A stretch of 64,000 bases of DNA from Gammaproteobacteria bacterium (GCA_021773835.1 JAJFJQ010000073.1:496001-560000), one strand, 5' to 3'. Positions 1 through 8,971 are shown, counted from the first letter of the stretch. Notes: generated by a model from the letters alone, not told the origin. Numbers and translations are program-made.

Positions 1-542
1 TGACGACGACCATGCATGCGGCAGTTGCGCGGTTTCATCGCATGGATGCCCCGCTAATCGTCGCTGTTAACGGCGTCGCGGCCGGCGCCGGAATGAGTAT
101 AGCGATCACAGGCGATATCGTGTTCGCGGCAGCCTCAGCCAAATTCACCATGGCCTATTCGAAGATTGGATTCTCTCCGGATGGCAGTAGCACCTATTTT
201 CTCCCCCGTTTGGTTGGTATTCGCAAGGCGAAGGAATTGGCGCTATTGAATCCGATCCTTAGCGCCGAAGAGGCCTGCGCCATGGGTCTGGTAACCGAAG
301 TCGTTAGCGATGATGCATTGATGGATACGGCTAGAAGCTGTGCTACCAAGCTCGCGCAGGGTCCAACCAAGGCGCACGGCGAGATCAAACGCTTATTTGC
401 CGACTCCCTCAGCAATACACTGGAAACTCAAATGGAATACGAGACCCGTGCGATCGCAGGGCTTGCCGGTACTACCGAAGATGCGAAGGGTGGCGTTGCT
501 GCCTTCGTTAAGAAAGAAAAATATACCTTTATGGGACGCTAG
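1..542 (+). CDS. Enoyl-CoA hydratase/isomerase family protein, C-terminal part (5' end outside window)
   Basis: The reading frame is open to the left edge, so this is the C-terminal portion (at least 179 residues) of a crotonase. These enzymes hydrate or isomerise acyl-CoA thioesters in the cytoplasm. The visible part holds the second oxyanion-hole region (AAGAGMSIA) and the SPDGSS...LPRLVG segment, which resembles PaaG-type isomerases and 2-enoyl-CoA hydratases. It also holds the AxxxGLVTEVV segment found near the C-terminus of most family members. Which thioester it uses cannot be told from sequence. It could serve fatty acid, phenylacetate or leucine breakdown (the MCC cluster lies 9 kb downstream), but that is inference. 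An internal ATG at 12 is probably not the true start, because the frame continues upstream and the family's N-terminal half is missing. Confidence 0.88.
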   Translation, partial: TTTMHAAVARFHRMDAPLIVAVNGVAAGAGMSIAITGDIVFAAASAKFTMAYSKIGFSPDGSSTYFLPRLVGIRKAKELALLNPILSAEEACAMGLVTEVVSDDALMDTARSCATKLAQGPTKAHGEIKRLFADSLSNTLETQMEYETRAIAGLAGTTEDAKGGVAAFVKKEKYTFMGR

Positions 543-634
543 CGGGCGAACACGTGGCATCACGCTAAAGACGCTCTCCAGCTTGGCGACGAATTACTGG
601 TCGATCAATAGAAAAACTACATAGGATTCAATCA

Positions 635-1642
635 ATGAAGGCATTGGTGCTCAACGAAATAGGCGGCCCCGAAAATCTTGCAATCGAGGAAGTTGCTCAG
701 CCAGAGCCCGCGGCAGGTGAAGTTCGGGTGCAGGTGCAACGTGCGGCGCTAAATCGCCGCGATGTCTGGATCACCGTCGGCAAGTATCCCCGTGTGCAGC
801 TGCCGAGTATCGGCGGCTCTGATGGGGCAGGCATTGTAGATGCAGTTGGCGCTGGCGTGGATGCGGCAATAGTCGGTAACGAAGTGGTTATCTACCCTGC
901 ACGCGATTGGGGTGACGACCCACGCTGTGGTGGGGCGAATTTCCGTGTGCTTGGAATGCCAGACCAAGGGACTTTCGCGGAAGCTATCTGCGTTCCAGCC
1001 TCCGACATAGCACCGAAACCCGCACACCTATCGTGGAATCAAGCGGCGTCAATACCGTTGGCCGGACTTACATCCTGGCGCGCGTTGGTTACCCACGGCG
1101 AGGTACGCAGTGGCCAGAAAGTGTTGGTGACCGGGATTGGTGGTGGTGTCGCAACTTTTGCCATGTTGTGGGCGAAATTCCACGGTGCTGATGTGTACGT
1201 GACCAGCGGCAGTGATGAGAAACTCGCGGCAGCAAAGGGCATTGGAGCGCTCGACGGGGTTAACTATCATGACCCAGATTGGGATAGGGCGATCCGCAAG
1301 ATGAGCGGTGGTATCGACATCGTGATCGACAGTGCGGGCGGTGCCGTAATGAATGCGGCGATGAATACGCTAAACGTAGGCGGGCGGTTTATATTTTTCG
1401 GGGCAACCTTGGGGAACCCAGAAGAAGGCTTAGAGATGGCCAAGATGTTTTTCAAGCAGGCACGGATTCAAGGTACGACGATGGGCATGCCGAGTGAGTT
1501 TCACGCCATGCTCGACTTTGTTAATCAACACAAAATTGAGCCTGTGGTTGATCAAGTGTTCGCGTTTGAAGATGCCGTGGCGGCACACCAGCGGATGTGG
1601 AATTCTGAGCAGATGGGTAAAATTGTGCTCGCAATCGGCTAG
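635..1642 (+). CDS. Medium-chain dehydrogenase/reductase, quinone-oxidoreductase-like
   Basis: A 335-residue member of the medium-chain dehydrogenase/reductase superfamily, expected to be a cytoplasmic NAD(P)H-dependent reductase. The N-terminal GroES-like half (about 1-120) has the usual ALNRRDVW and GSDGAGIV segments. The Rossmann half carries the nucleotide-binding motif VTGIGGGVA near residue 165. The cysteine cluster of zinc alcohol dehydrogenases is not evident, which favours a zinc-free quinone reductase or enoyl reductase. It lies 92 bases after the crotonase on the same strand and 17 bases before folD, so the three may share a transcript. AGGA lies 8 bases before the ATG. The substrate is unknown. 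Confidence 0.85.
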   Translation: MKALVLNEIGGPENLAIEEVAQPEPAAGEVRVQVQRAALNRRDVWITVGKYPRVQLPSIGGSDGAGIVDAVGAGVDAAIVGNEVVIYPARDWGDDPRCGGANFRVLGMPDQGTFAEAICVPASDIAPKPAHLSWNQAASIPLAGLTSWRALVTHGEVRSGQKVLVTGIGGGVATFAMLWAKFHGADVYVTSGSDEKLAAAKGIGALDGVNYHDPDWDRAIRKMSGGIDIVIDSAGGAVMNAAMNTLNVGGRFIFFGATLGNPEEGLEMAKMFFKQARIQGTTMGMPSEFHAMLDFVNQHKIEPVVDQVFAFEDAVAAHQRMWNSEQMGKIVLAIG

Positions 1643-1659
1643 CCTCGGAGTAAATCAGC

Positions 1660-2514
1660 ATGTCTGCGCAAGTACTTGATGGCAAGACCTTGGCTACCCA
1701 AAACGAAGCGGCGCTGTCGGTTCGGGTAGCCGCAATTAAGCAAAAAATGAACGACCGCGCACCGGTGTTGGCAACAATTCTGGTTGGTGATGACCCCGCA
1801 TCGGCTACCTACGTCAAGATGAAGGGTAACGCCTGCGAACGAGTTGGCATGGCCTCATTGCGTGTCGTGCTGGGACAGGAAACCACGACTACCGAGTTGC
1901 TGGCGGAAATCGATCGACTAAACGCCGATGCCGACGTGCACGGTATTTTGTTGCAACATCCGGTGCCCGAGCAAATTGACGAACGCGTTTGTTTTGACCG
2001 GATTTCGCTCGACAAAGATGTCGATGGGGTCACCACTTGGGGATTCGGCCGCATGGCAATGGGAGAACCGGCATACGGATCTGCAACGCCGGCCGGCATT
2101 ATGCGCATGCTTGAGCATTACGCAATTGAGTTGACCGGTAGGCACGCTGTCGTTGTCGGGCGTAGTCCGATCCTCGGTAAACCAATGGCCTTAATGCTCT
2201 TGAATGCCAACGCGACAGTAACGATCTGTCATTCGCGTACACAAGGCCTAGCCGATATCGTGCGCCAGGCGGATGTCGTCGTCGGGGCAGTTGGCAAACC
2301 GGAGTTTATCCGGGCCGATTGGGTAAAGGCCGGTGCGGTTGTAGTGGACGCTGGCTACCATCCTGGCGGGGTAGGCGACATTGAACTCGGCGCGGTGACC
2401 AAACATTGTTCTGCGTTTACCCCTGTCCCGGGCGGGGTCGGACCGATGACGATCAATACTTTGATTGCCCAGACGGTGGAAGCGGCTGAGAAAGCCTACG
2501 GAATCGCAAGCTGA
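1660..2514 (+). CDS. folD: Bifunctional methylenetetrahydrofolate dehydrogenase/cyclohydrolase, divergent type
   Basis: FolD oxidises 5,10-methylene-THF with NADP and hydrolyses the methenyl product to 10-formyl-THF. At 284 residues the length is normal. The catalytic pair Tyr51/Lys55 (YVKMK) is present, as are the NADP-domain motif GRSPILGKP and the C-terminal [11 protein letters not shown]. The usual HPxNxG and PCTPxG loops are replaced by [12 protein letters not shown] and SATPAG. I associate that variant with some actinobacterial and other non-standard FolD proteins (from memory). The gene sits between a reductase and an esterase rather than near core folate genes. This raises the possibility of a second, catabolic FolD, for instance for demethylation-derived C1 units. 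The family is certain; the special role is speculative. Confidence 0.93.
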   Translation: MSAQVLDGKTLATQNEAALSVRVAAIKQKMNDRAPVLATILVGDDPASATYVKMKGNACERVGMASLRVVLGQETTTTELLAEIDRLNADADVHGILLQHPVPEQIDERVCFDRISLDKDVDGVTTWGFGRMAMGEPAYGSATPAGIMRMLEHYAIELTGRHAVVVGRSPILGKPMALMLLNANATVTICHSRTQGLADIVRQADVVVGAVGKPEFIRADWVKAGAVVVDAGYHPGGVGDIELGAVTKHCSAFTPVPGGVGPMTINTLIAQTVEAAEKAYGIAS

Positions 2515-2601
2515 CCCGTGATTTGAAGTCGGTATGCCCTGACATCGACTGAAGCTGCGTACATCAATGCAAACAACAACCGTGATACGGAGCGATTACA
2601 A

Positions 2602-3534
2602 ATGCCCTTGGATCAAAGTACAGACACCTTATTAAAGAATATTGCAGCCCAAGGCGGCCCTGCATTGCACGAAATGCCGGTCGACACTTGCCGTCAGGTC
2701 TTTCTCCAGTTGGTGCAAAACCTACAAGGGGATGTGATCGGAATCCATAACTGTGAGGACCGTGAGATCCCCGGGCCAGGAGGTAACATCCCGATCCGGA
2801 TCTATACGCCCAAGAGCGCCGCTGGCAACAGTTTACCGGTGGTCGTGTTCTACCACGGCGGCGGCTGGGTCATAGGTGATCTTGAAACACATGACAATAT
2901 GTGTCGCTACTTCGCCAACGAGGCCGGTGTGTTGATCGTCGCGATCGACTACCGGCTGGCGCCCGAACATCGATTCCCTGCCGGGATCGACGATTGCATT
3001 GCGGCGACCGAATGGGTCCATGCGAACGCGGCGAGTATCGGTGGGAGTAGTGCGAAGCTTGCGGTGATGGGTGACAGTGCTGGGGGCAACATGGCCGCGG
3101 TGGTTGCGCAGCAGCTGAGAAGTAAAATTGCCTTTCAGGTGCTGATCTATCCGGCAACCGATTTTTCCGATCAGGATTACCCCTCGCGTACGCAATTCGG
3201 TAATGGAGAATACTTCCTGTCGTCCGAAGATATGGCGTGGTTCGGCGGACTACTATTCGGTGGTGACGATCGCGGTACCGATATCAAAGCATCGCCAATC
3301 CTCGCAAATGACCTCAAGGGTCTAGCGCCGGCGTTAACTGTAACAGCAGGATTCGATCCGTTACTGGATGAGGGGAAGGCCTACGCAGATGCGTTAGGCG
3401 CTGCCGGAGTCGCTTCGGAATATAAGTGCTATGACGGTACGATCCATGGCTTCGTGGCATTCCCAGGGGCACTTCAAGCAGGGGTCGACGGATTGCGATT
3501 TATCGCGGAACGGCTAAAAGCTGCTTTGGCCTAA
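2602..3534 (+). CDS. Alpha/beta-hydrolase, hormone-sensitive-lipase family esterase
   Basis: A 310-residue cytoplasmic carboxylesterase of the HSL (family IV) type. The oxyanion motif HGGGW is at 85-89. The nucleophile elbow GDSAGG is at 157-162 (Ser159), the acid is probably in GFDPLLDEG, and the catalytic His is near 282 in TIHGF. There is no signal peptide. Family members hydrolyse short to medium acyl esters. The neighbouring acyl-CoA enzymes fit a supply of alcohols and acids to catabolism, but no specific substrate can be read. It is convergent with the VWA gene, with 16 bases between the stops and no strong terminator. Confidence 0.9.
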   Translation: MPLDQSTDTLLKNIAAQGGPALHEMPVDTCRQVFLQLVQNLQGDVIGIHNCEDREIPGPGGNIPIRIYTPKSAAGNSLPVVVFYHGGGWVIGDLETHDNMCRYFANEAGVLIVAIDYRLAPEHRFPAGIDDCIAATEWVHANAASIGGSSAKLAVMGDSAGGNMAAVVAQQLRSKIAFQVLIYPATDFSDQDYPSRTQFGNGEYFLSSEDMAWFGGLLFGGDDRGTDIKASPILANDLKGLAPALTVTAGFDPLLDEGKAYADALGAAGVASEYKCYDGTIHGFVAFPGALQAGVDGLRFIAERLKAALA

Positions 3535-3550
3535 GAGGCGACTGCGCCGC

Positions 3551-4663
3551 CTAGATTTGCGCGAGTTCACGCACGAGTATCTTAAGCGACTTAGCGTTGA
3601 AGGCCGGCAGGAAATGATCGACGAAAGGTAGGGCAGCCTTCATCCCCGTAGCACGAACTTCGAAGGTTGTGGCGCCGTACATTGGGTTTATCCACACAAT
3701 TTTTCGAACGCGCCTCCGCATCACCCGCATCTCGTGCTCAATCTGCTCGGTTATACCGTTGTCGTAGCCATCGCTAATGATGATCGCAACGGTCGATCGG
3801 GATGAACCCTCGCGTAAGATGCCCCGGTTGAGCTTGGCCAGTGCGTTGCCAATATCAGTTCCGCCGGACCAATGTTGCACCGTCGCACCAATTTCGCCGA
3901 GCGTCTGGTGCACCGAACTTCGCCGAAGCAAAGCGGTAATTTCGGTTAGTTGGGTGCTAAAGACCAAAGTGCGCGAGTTCTTGAGCGCCTGCTGTAAACC
4001 CAGCATCAGCTGCAATAAGAAGGGGTTGAATGCGTCCATAGAACCGCTAACGTCGGATAGCAATACAATTCTGGTCTTACGTGTGCGGCGTTTTACCCGC
4101 GCTAGATCAAGCATGTCCATACCGTGACGCAAATTGCGACGAACGGAACGGCGCAGATCGATTTTACGACCGTTGGGTGCATGCTGTCGGCGCCGGCTAG
4201 GCCGAGTCGCAAGGCGTTTCGCCAGCGCACGAATGACTTGATCGAGCGGCGGCGCGGATTCGTCCCAGCGTGCCGTGAGATTCAACTCTCTTGAGACCTC
4301 CTCCGCACCGAACTGTTCGGAATCGGTGAGCATCTCCTCGTGACCGCGAACGTCCCCGTGTTGCTTCTCGCCGCGAATAAGCTCCGGCCGCCAAGGCTTG
4401 TAGTCTTCGTTGTCTTGACCTGGACCGTACCAATAATCGTGGAAGACCCGGTCGAACCGGATCTCGTCTTCACGATTCCCGACGAGATTGGTGCGCAAGG
4501 CCAAACGAAAGTCGTCCTCATTAAGCCAATCGATGGATTCCAAGGACCGAAAAACATCGATCACCCGCCCCTGTGTGACGGGCAATTTAGCGTCCTTCGC
4601 AAGCCGACAAAGCTCGAGCGTGCGCTCCATGATACTGCTGCTGGGGCGGTCACGCGCCTCCAT
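3551..4663 (-). CDS. VWA domain protein, CoxE-like
   Basis: A 370-residue protein whose C-terminal half is a von Willebrand A domain with a metal-ion-dependent adhesion site: DVSGSM near residue 200, then GGTD and SDGYD downstream. The basic N-terminal half (many Arg/Lys around 155-195) matches the CoxE-like family, which works with MoxR AAA+ ATPases as chaperones inserting cofactors or activating large complexes. The start is 4 bases after the MoxR stop, so the two are translationally linked. No CO dehydrogenase or other metalloenzyme that they might mature is in the window, so the client is unknown. Confidence 0.85.
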   Translation of the reverse strand: MEARDRPSSSIMERTLELCRLAKDAKLPVTQGRVIDVFRSLESIDWLNEDDFRLALRTNLVGNREDEIRFDRVFHDYWYGPGQDNEDYKPWRPELIRGEKQHGDVRGHEEMLTDSEQFGAEEVSRELNLTARWDESAPPLDQVIRALAKRLATRPSRRRQHAPNGRKIDLRRSVRRNLRHGMDMLDLARVKRRTRKTRIVLLSDVSGSMDAFNPFLLQLMLGLQQALKNSRTLVFSTQLTEITALLRRSSVHQTLGEIGATVQHWSGGTDIGNALAKLNRGILREGSSRSTVAIIISDGYDNGITEQIEHEMRVMRRRVRKIVWINPMYGATTFEVRATGMKAALPFVDHFLPAFNAKSLKILVRELAQI

Positions 4664-4667
4664 AGGA

Positions 4668-5570
4668 TCACACCTCGCCGGCTATCACATGGTCATAACC
4701 GATGCTGCGCAAGCGTTCAATATCGTCGTGATACTTCAAGATCACCCCGGCGGTATCGTCCATGAGATCGGCGGTAATTTCCTCGACGCCGAGCCCCAGC
4801 AGAGCTTGACTCCAGTCGAGCGTCTCTGCGATCCCGGGACGTTTATAGAAATCAATCTGGCGTAAGCGGTGCATAACCTCCGCAATCGCTTGCGCGAGTG
4901 ACGACTCTATTCCAGGGACGCGCCGAGCAATAATTTCGCGTTCCTTTGCCGGCGATGGGTAGTCGATCCAGAGGTATAAACACCGCCGCTTCAAGGCGTC
5001 ATTGAGTTCGCGAGTGCGATTCGACGTAAGAATTACTCGCGGCGGCATTGTGGCGGAGAAGGTACCGATTTCAGGTACGGTTACCTGATAGTCCGATAGC
5101 ATTTCTAACAGGAAGGCCTCGAACTCCTCGTCGGCGCGGTCGACCTCGTCGATCAATAAGATTGCTGGTCGTGGTCCAGGATGGCGTATGGCCTCCAATA
5201 GCGGCCGGTTTAGCAAGAATTCGTCGTTGAATATCGTTTTCTCTAAGGTCGCACGTTTGTCCTCGTCATGTTCCGCCATGCGAATGTGTAGGATCTGACG
5301 GGCATAATTCCATTCATATAGTGTGGTATTCGCATCGAGGCCCTCATAGCACTGCAGCCGGATCAAAGGGGTCGCAAATACAGATGCGAGTACCTTGGCA
5401 ACCTCGGTTTTGCCAACACCGGCCTCACCCTCTAACAGCACCGGTTTACCGAGGTCTGAGGCCAACTTCATCGTTAGTGCAAGCGGTCGGTCGGCAATAT
5501 AGTTTTCAGACGCGAATGCGGTCTGTACGTCATCGACTGAGGTAAATTCAGCGGTCAAGTTGGGCGTCAT
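4668..5570 (-). CDS. MoxR-family AAA+ ATPase
   Basis: A 300-residue single-AAA+ protein with Walker A GEAGVGKT near residue 50, Walker B LLIDEVDRAD near 135, a sensor-1 segment ILTSNRTRELND, and the C-terminal helical lid of the MoxR class. MoxR ATPases use ATP hydrolysis to remodel or load cofactors into partner proteins, usually with a VWA protein encoded next door, as here. An AGGGA ribosome site lies 6 bases before the ATG. The pair is flanked by unrelated genes on the opposite strand, so it looks like a two-gene unit with its own promoter in the 155-base gap before the VOC gene. Confidence 0.9.
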   Translation of the reverse strand: MTPNLTAEFTSVDDVQTAFASENYIADRPLALTMKLASDLGKPVLLEGEAGVGKTEVAKVLASVFATPLIRLQCYEGLDANTTLYEWNYARQILHIRMAEHDEDKRATLEKTIFNDEFLLNRPLLEAIRHPGPRPAILLIDEVDRADEEFEAFLLEMLSDYQVTVPEIGTFSATMPPRVILTSNRTRELNDALKRRCLYLWIDYPSPAKEREIIARRVPGIESSLAQAIAEVMHRLRQIDFYKRPGIAETLDWSQALLGLGVEEITADLMDDTAGVILKYHDDIERLRSIGYDHVIAGEV

Positions 5571-5725
5571 TAGAGATCCCTGTTCATATGCGGAAGTCCG
5601 GGCGTAAGGACGATTATAATGCTTGGGCGCGACGGATTGATAAAATCGTTGAACCGCACCGGCGTCCGGTAGCCGAATATCGATGGAAGTATGACCGAGT
5701 GTGTAAGCTTAAGGGGCCGTAGAAA

Positions 5726-6127
5726 ATGCAATTAAAAACGCTCGATTACGTTGTCCTCATTGTTGACGATATCGATAAGGCACAACATTTCTACACCAAA
5801 ACACTTGGCTTACCCCTCAAGCATCGCCGTGGCGACTATGCCCAAATTGAATCCAGCGGAACGCGTTTAGGGTTATTTTCACGAACGGCAATGGCATCCG
5901 TTGTCGGCCGGGAACTTGAACCAACAAAGTCCGCAGCAAACTTTGAGCTAGGCTTCAAGGTCGATGACTGCGACGCGGCCTTCGCGGAATTGGTGGCGGC
6001 TGGGGCGCCGCCGGTGACCGTTCCTGAGACCCGATCATGGGGCCAGCGGACCGCCTACATTGCCGATCCCGACGGCAATCTGATTGAATTGGTTGAAGAT
6101 CTGGACGGCCCGGCTCTAATCCCCTGA
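5726..6127 (+). CDS. VOC (glyoxalase/dioxygenase fold) family protein
   Basis: A 133-residue vicinal-oxygen-chelate protein with the two beta-alpha-beta-beta-beta halves expected of the fold. The C-terminal DPDGNLIEL motif supplies the usual glutamate metal ligand. The first ligand position, normally His in LDHVVL, is Tyr here (LDYVVL). A classic glyoxalase I activity is therefore doubtful, and binding or resistance-type roles are possible. Substrate and role are unknown. It is a single gene transcribed away from moxR and towards the GFA gene. Confidence 0.8.
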   Translation: MQLKTLDYVVLIVDDIDKAQHFYTKTLGLPLKHRRGDYAQIESSGTRLGLFSRTAMASVVGRELEPTKSAANFELGFKVDDCDAAFAELVAAGAPPVTVPETRSWGQRTAYIADPDGNLIELVEDLDGPALIP

Positions 6128-6271
6128 TAAGAAGCTGTTGCACGGCGCTATCTCATGAAAGGAATGCTCGTTCGCAACGTCGGTACAGGGTATTTAGTTT
6201 ACTTGGGCGCCGACGACGATTGAGAGGCTACTGGCGTGTGGATGTGGTTACAGATCACATCGGGACCGTTT

Positions 6272-6679
6272 TCATGGCCTCTCGGGTTCGCGTTTCGGGT
6301 ACCGTTTCAGCCGGTCGGTGATCGTCAGCCATGGCGCCTTCGAGCCCGAATAGATGTGCGCGGTTGGCACAATATCGTCACCTGCGTCGAGGGTCCCGGC
6401 ACGAATGCGGACGCTTTCGGCGGCATCTAGGTAGCTATAGATTGCCGATCCGCAGCAAACACAAAAGAACCGCGTTTTCTTCGGCGATGATCGATAGCCC
6501 GCGAGAAATTCACGACCACGATCAATCCTAAAATGGGCAATGGCAACGGGAAGGTTGGCGGCAAATCCGACGCCTTGAGCCCTACGGCATTGTTCGCAAT
6601 GGCAGTATACCAAGGCGCCGAGCCTGCCAGTGATTCGATAGCGGATCGCGCCGCACAAACATCCGCCGAACTGCTGCAT
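6272..6679 (-). CDS. GFA/CENP-V family zinc protein
   Basis: A 135-residue protein of the glutathione-dependent formaldehyde-activating enzyme (GFA) fold. The zinc cysteines are visible as GCLCG near residue 7, CHCEQCRR near 26-33 and CVCCGS near 73. Family members bind two zinc ions; only a few have proven formaldehyde-glutathione activity, so the enzymatic role is unproven. Formaldehyde handling would fit with the FolD upstream, but that is inference only. The start is 46 bases from the annotated left edge of the divergent acuI upstream region, leaving room for back-to-back promoters. Confidence 0.85.
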   Translation of the reverse strand: MQQFGGCLCGAIRYRITGRLGALVYCHCEQCRRAQGVGFAANLPVAIAHFRIDRGREFLAGYRSSPKKTRFFCVCCGSAIYSYLDAAESVRIRAGTLDAGDDIVPTAHIYSGSKAPWLTITDRLKRYPKREPERP

Positions 6680-6850
6680 CTTCTTCTACTCGACCTCAAA
6701 ATACTGTGCGCGGGTTGATCGCGCGTGCGGTACCATACAGACGAGACAATTCCAGATTGCGCAGATGAATTCAACCGAGCGTCTACCGAATTGGTGTGGC
6801 GCCAATGCGCGATTTGTGGCAAATCAACCGCGGCAACCAAGGAGCTGATA

Positions 6851-7846
6851 GTGAGTGACAATATCCGGGCGATCGTCGCCGATAAGAACTCAGACGGAAA
6901 GGTCGAGGCAAGTCTGAAGAATTTGACCTTAGCCGATCTGCCAGACGAAGACGTACTGATTGAGGTGGCGTATTCAACCGTGAATTATAAAGACGGGCTT
7001 GCGGTCACCGGGACACTGCCGATATGCCGGAAGTTTCCAATGGTATGTGGCATAGACCTATCCGGCACGGTTTTGGAATCTAAACATCCGAAATGGAAGA
7101 CCGGAGATCGCGTGTTGGCTAATGGCTATCACCTGTCGGAGGATCATTGGGGTGGTTATGCGGAAAAGCAGCGCATTAATGGCGATTTTTTAGTCCCGGT
7201 ACCGGAGAGTTTCGATCTCGAACAGGTAATGGCAATCGGCACCGCGGGTTATACCGCAATGTTATGCGTGCACGCAGTAGTCGATCACGGCGTTAAGCCG
7301 GAAGATGGTCCGATTCTTGTCACCGGCGCCGCCGGCGGTGTCGGCTCGATTGCGATCATGGCCCTGGCCAAACTCGGCTACGAGGTTGCTGCATCAACCG
7401 GACGTCCAGAGACTGGAGATTATCTGCGACGCCTCGGGGCGAGCCAGATAGTTGCACGCGAAGATCTAGCGCGCGCCTGCAAACCGCTTGAGAAGGAATT
7501 GTGGGCCGGCGTAGTGGACGCCGTCGGCGATACGACCCTGGCAACGGCGATCGCACAAACGAAACACGAAGGGATCGTTGCACCCTGTGGTTTGGCGGGC
7601 GGGTTCGCACTTCCGGCAAGCGTCATGCCGTTGATACTACGCGGTGTCACCGTACGCGGCATTGAGTCGATTCAAACCAGCATGGAACGTCGTGAACGCG
7701 CCTGGGCTGCATTGGCCGAATTAGTCGATCGCGATAAGTTGGCTGAGGTCTTCACCACCGAACCGCTGGCAAAGGTTATAGAGCTTGGACAACAAATATT
7801 GAAAGGGACGGTTCGAGGGCGAATCGTTATCGACGTCAATGCGTGA
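6851..7846 (+). CDS. acuI: Acrylyl-CoA reductase (NADPH), AcuI/YhdH type
   Basis: A 331-residue medium-chain reductase closely resembling AcuI/YhdH, which reduces toxic acryloyl-CoA to propionyl-CoA with NADPH. Diagnostic pieces are the NYKDGLAVTG segment near residue 45, GIDLSGTV, and the NADPH motif VTGAAGGVGSIA near 155. I chose the GTG at 6851, preceded by AAGGAG 6 bases upstream. It gives the normal family length. An in-frame ATG at 6725 would add 42 residues unlike the family. In marine bacteria AcuI protects against acrylate from DMSP. Here no other DMSP gene is visible, so general acryloyl-CoA or propionate handling is as likely. Confidence 0.88.
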   Translation: MSDNIRAIVADKNSDGKVEASLKNLTLADLPDEDVLIEVAYSTVNYKDGLAVTGTLPICRKFPMVCGIDLSGTVLESKHPKWKTGDRVLANGYHLSEDHWGGYAEKQRINGDFLVPVPESFDLEQVMAIGTAGYTAMLCVHAVVDHGVKPEDGPILVTGAAGGVGSIAIMALAKLGYEVAASTGRPETGDYLRRLGASQIVAREDLARACKPLEKELWAGVVDAVGDTTLATAIAQTKHEGIVAPCGLAGGFALPASVMPLILRGVTVRGIESIQTSMERRERAWAALAELVDRDKLAEVFTTEPLAKVIELGQQILKGTVRGRIVIDVNA

Positions 7847-7863
7847 AAGCCGGCTTGTCTATC

Positions 7864-7891
7864 GTAGGAGCAGCGGTGAAGCTGCTCCTAC
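7864..7891. repeat. REP-like perfect inverted repeat with GTAG head
   Basis: GTAGGAGCAGC, loop GGTGAA, then GCTGCTCCTAC: an 11-bp perfect stem between the convergent acuI and outer membrane protein genes. The GTAG-GAGC start matches the pattern of REP palindromes in Pseudomonas, Stenotrophomonas and Xanthomonas, which are spread by TnpA-REP (RAYT) transposases. No other copy was noticed in this window. It may also act as a bidirectional terminator, although it has no T-run on either side. Confidence 0.6.
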
Positions 7892-7903
7892 TAGAGTGTC
7901 CAA

Positions 7904-8644
7904 TTAGAACCGGATCGATAAGCCGCCGACCAGGATGTGCGCATCCACATCAATGTCGAAATTGGCGTTGGCTCTGACCACCGTTGGAAGCAATCCTTGG
8001 TCAACGGAATTGATTAGTTCGTACTCGTTCGAGGAATGAATGTAGCGGTATTCGGTGAAGATATGCATTGCGTCGCTGATTTTGTAGCTGATGCCACCCC
8101 CCGCTTTATAGGCGAATCCCGAATCGTCGTGGTCCTGAACCGCAGCAGATAGGTAACGCCCAGCGTCTAAATTGGTGATCATGATGCCCGGACCAGCCAT
8201 GATGTAAGGCGTCCACCGCTCACCGCGGTGACGTAGTATCAAGTCGAATGAAACCAATACGTTGGTCACCCGCATATCCGTTAGTCCACCGGTTATGCCA
8301 ACCGCCACTGGCGTGCTAACGATATTGGTTGGGGTGGTGACCTGGTTGTCCATATCCGTATCGAATCGCGTGACGTCAACGGCGATGCCGATGCTTGGGT
8401 GGGTTTTCATCCACATGCCAACGCGGCCGCCGAACGCGGGGCCGTTATGAACATCGAGGTCTTCGAGTTCAAATGAGCCGGGTGCACCGAAAATCATGGT
8501 GTCGATTTCGGCAGTTTGCTCTTCGCCCCAGGAATATCCTCCAAAAACATCCATGAATACGAGCGGGTCGCCCTCGGCAAATACCATCGGCGATGTTAAT
8601 AAACTCATTGCGATCAGTGAGTTACGTAATTTGTAAAACTGCAT
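7904..8644 (-). CDS. Outer membrane beta-barrel protein (OmpA/OmpW-like fold)
   Basis: A 246-residue protein with a signal peptide (basic start, hydrophobic core, cut after VFA near residue 23). It also has alternating beta strands and a C-terminal Phe (GGLSIRF), the usual signature of BAM-inserted barrels. The pattern suggests about eight strands, with features such as YIMAGPGI and the FTEYRYI segment found in OmpW/OmpA-like barrels. Function is unknown; small-molecule uptake or a structural role is possible. The start at 8644 has AGGAGGG 6 bases upstream. An upstream in-frame ATG at 8683 would spoil the signal peptide. It is monocistronic, with a good sigma70-type promoter. Confidence 0.82.
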   Translation of the reverse strand: MQFYKLRNSLIAMSLLTSPMVFAEGDPLVFMDVFGGYSWGEEQTAEIDTMIFGAPGSFELEDLDVHNGPAFGGRVGMWMKTHPSIGIAVDVTRFDTDMDNQVTTPTNIVSTPVAVGITGGLTDMRVTNVLVSFDLILRHRGERWTPYIMAGPGIMITNLDAGRYLSAAVQDHDDSGFAYKAGGGISYKISDAMHIFTEYRYIHSSNEYELINSVDQGLLPTVVRANANFDIDVDAHILVGGLSIRF

Positions 8645-8971
8645 TGCAGACCCTCCTGACAAGGTTCCATCCATAAAAAACAATAGTTTATGTGCTTAAT
8701 ATAGAAATAACTTTAGATATTTGCAAGCGTTAGATAGAAGAAAATAGCTCTGGGACAATGGGTTATAGAAGATATGGAGAATATAGGTTAACAGTTTCGT
8801 CGAATCAGTCAGGCGAAATGCCGGAAGCGTGCCGTGTAGGGCTCCTTGAAACGGCGAGGGTGGTGTGGGGATGAGATAGCTATCGCGTAATTAAGTCGCG
8901 AGCTGTTAACGGAGGCACCGTCACTGCCGGCAGCATTTAGTCCTGAAGGGAATCTCGGTGATGACGAGAAA
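8645..8971. other. Intergenic region between liuD and the outer membrane protein gene
   Basis: No gene is supported here. The part nearest the barrel gene is A+T-rich and carries its promoter (8698-8726). Near the liuD stop, TCTCG...CGAGA (8952-8968) forms a weak 5-bp hairpin on the minus strand, without a clear T-run. A 10-bp palindrome CTGCCGGCAG lies near 8924. Nothing else was recognised. Confidence 0.5.
8698..8726 (-). promoter_or_regulatory. Sigma70-type promoter of the outer membrane protein gene
   Basis: On the minus strand, TTGCAA (-35) and TATATT (-10) are separated by exactly 17 bases in an A+T-rich setting. The predicted transcript would start near 8691 and leave a leader of roughly 46 bases before the ATG at 8644. 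The -10 matches consensus at five of six positions and the -35 at four of six. Confidence 0.55.

Noticed and set aside
6155-6223. A 22-codon frame between the VOC and GFA genes.
   Set aside because: Too short and without any similarity, despite an ATG.
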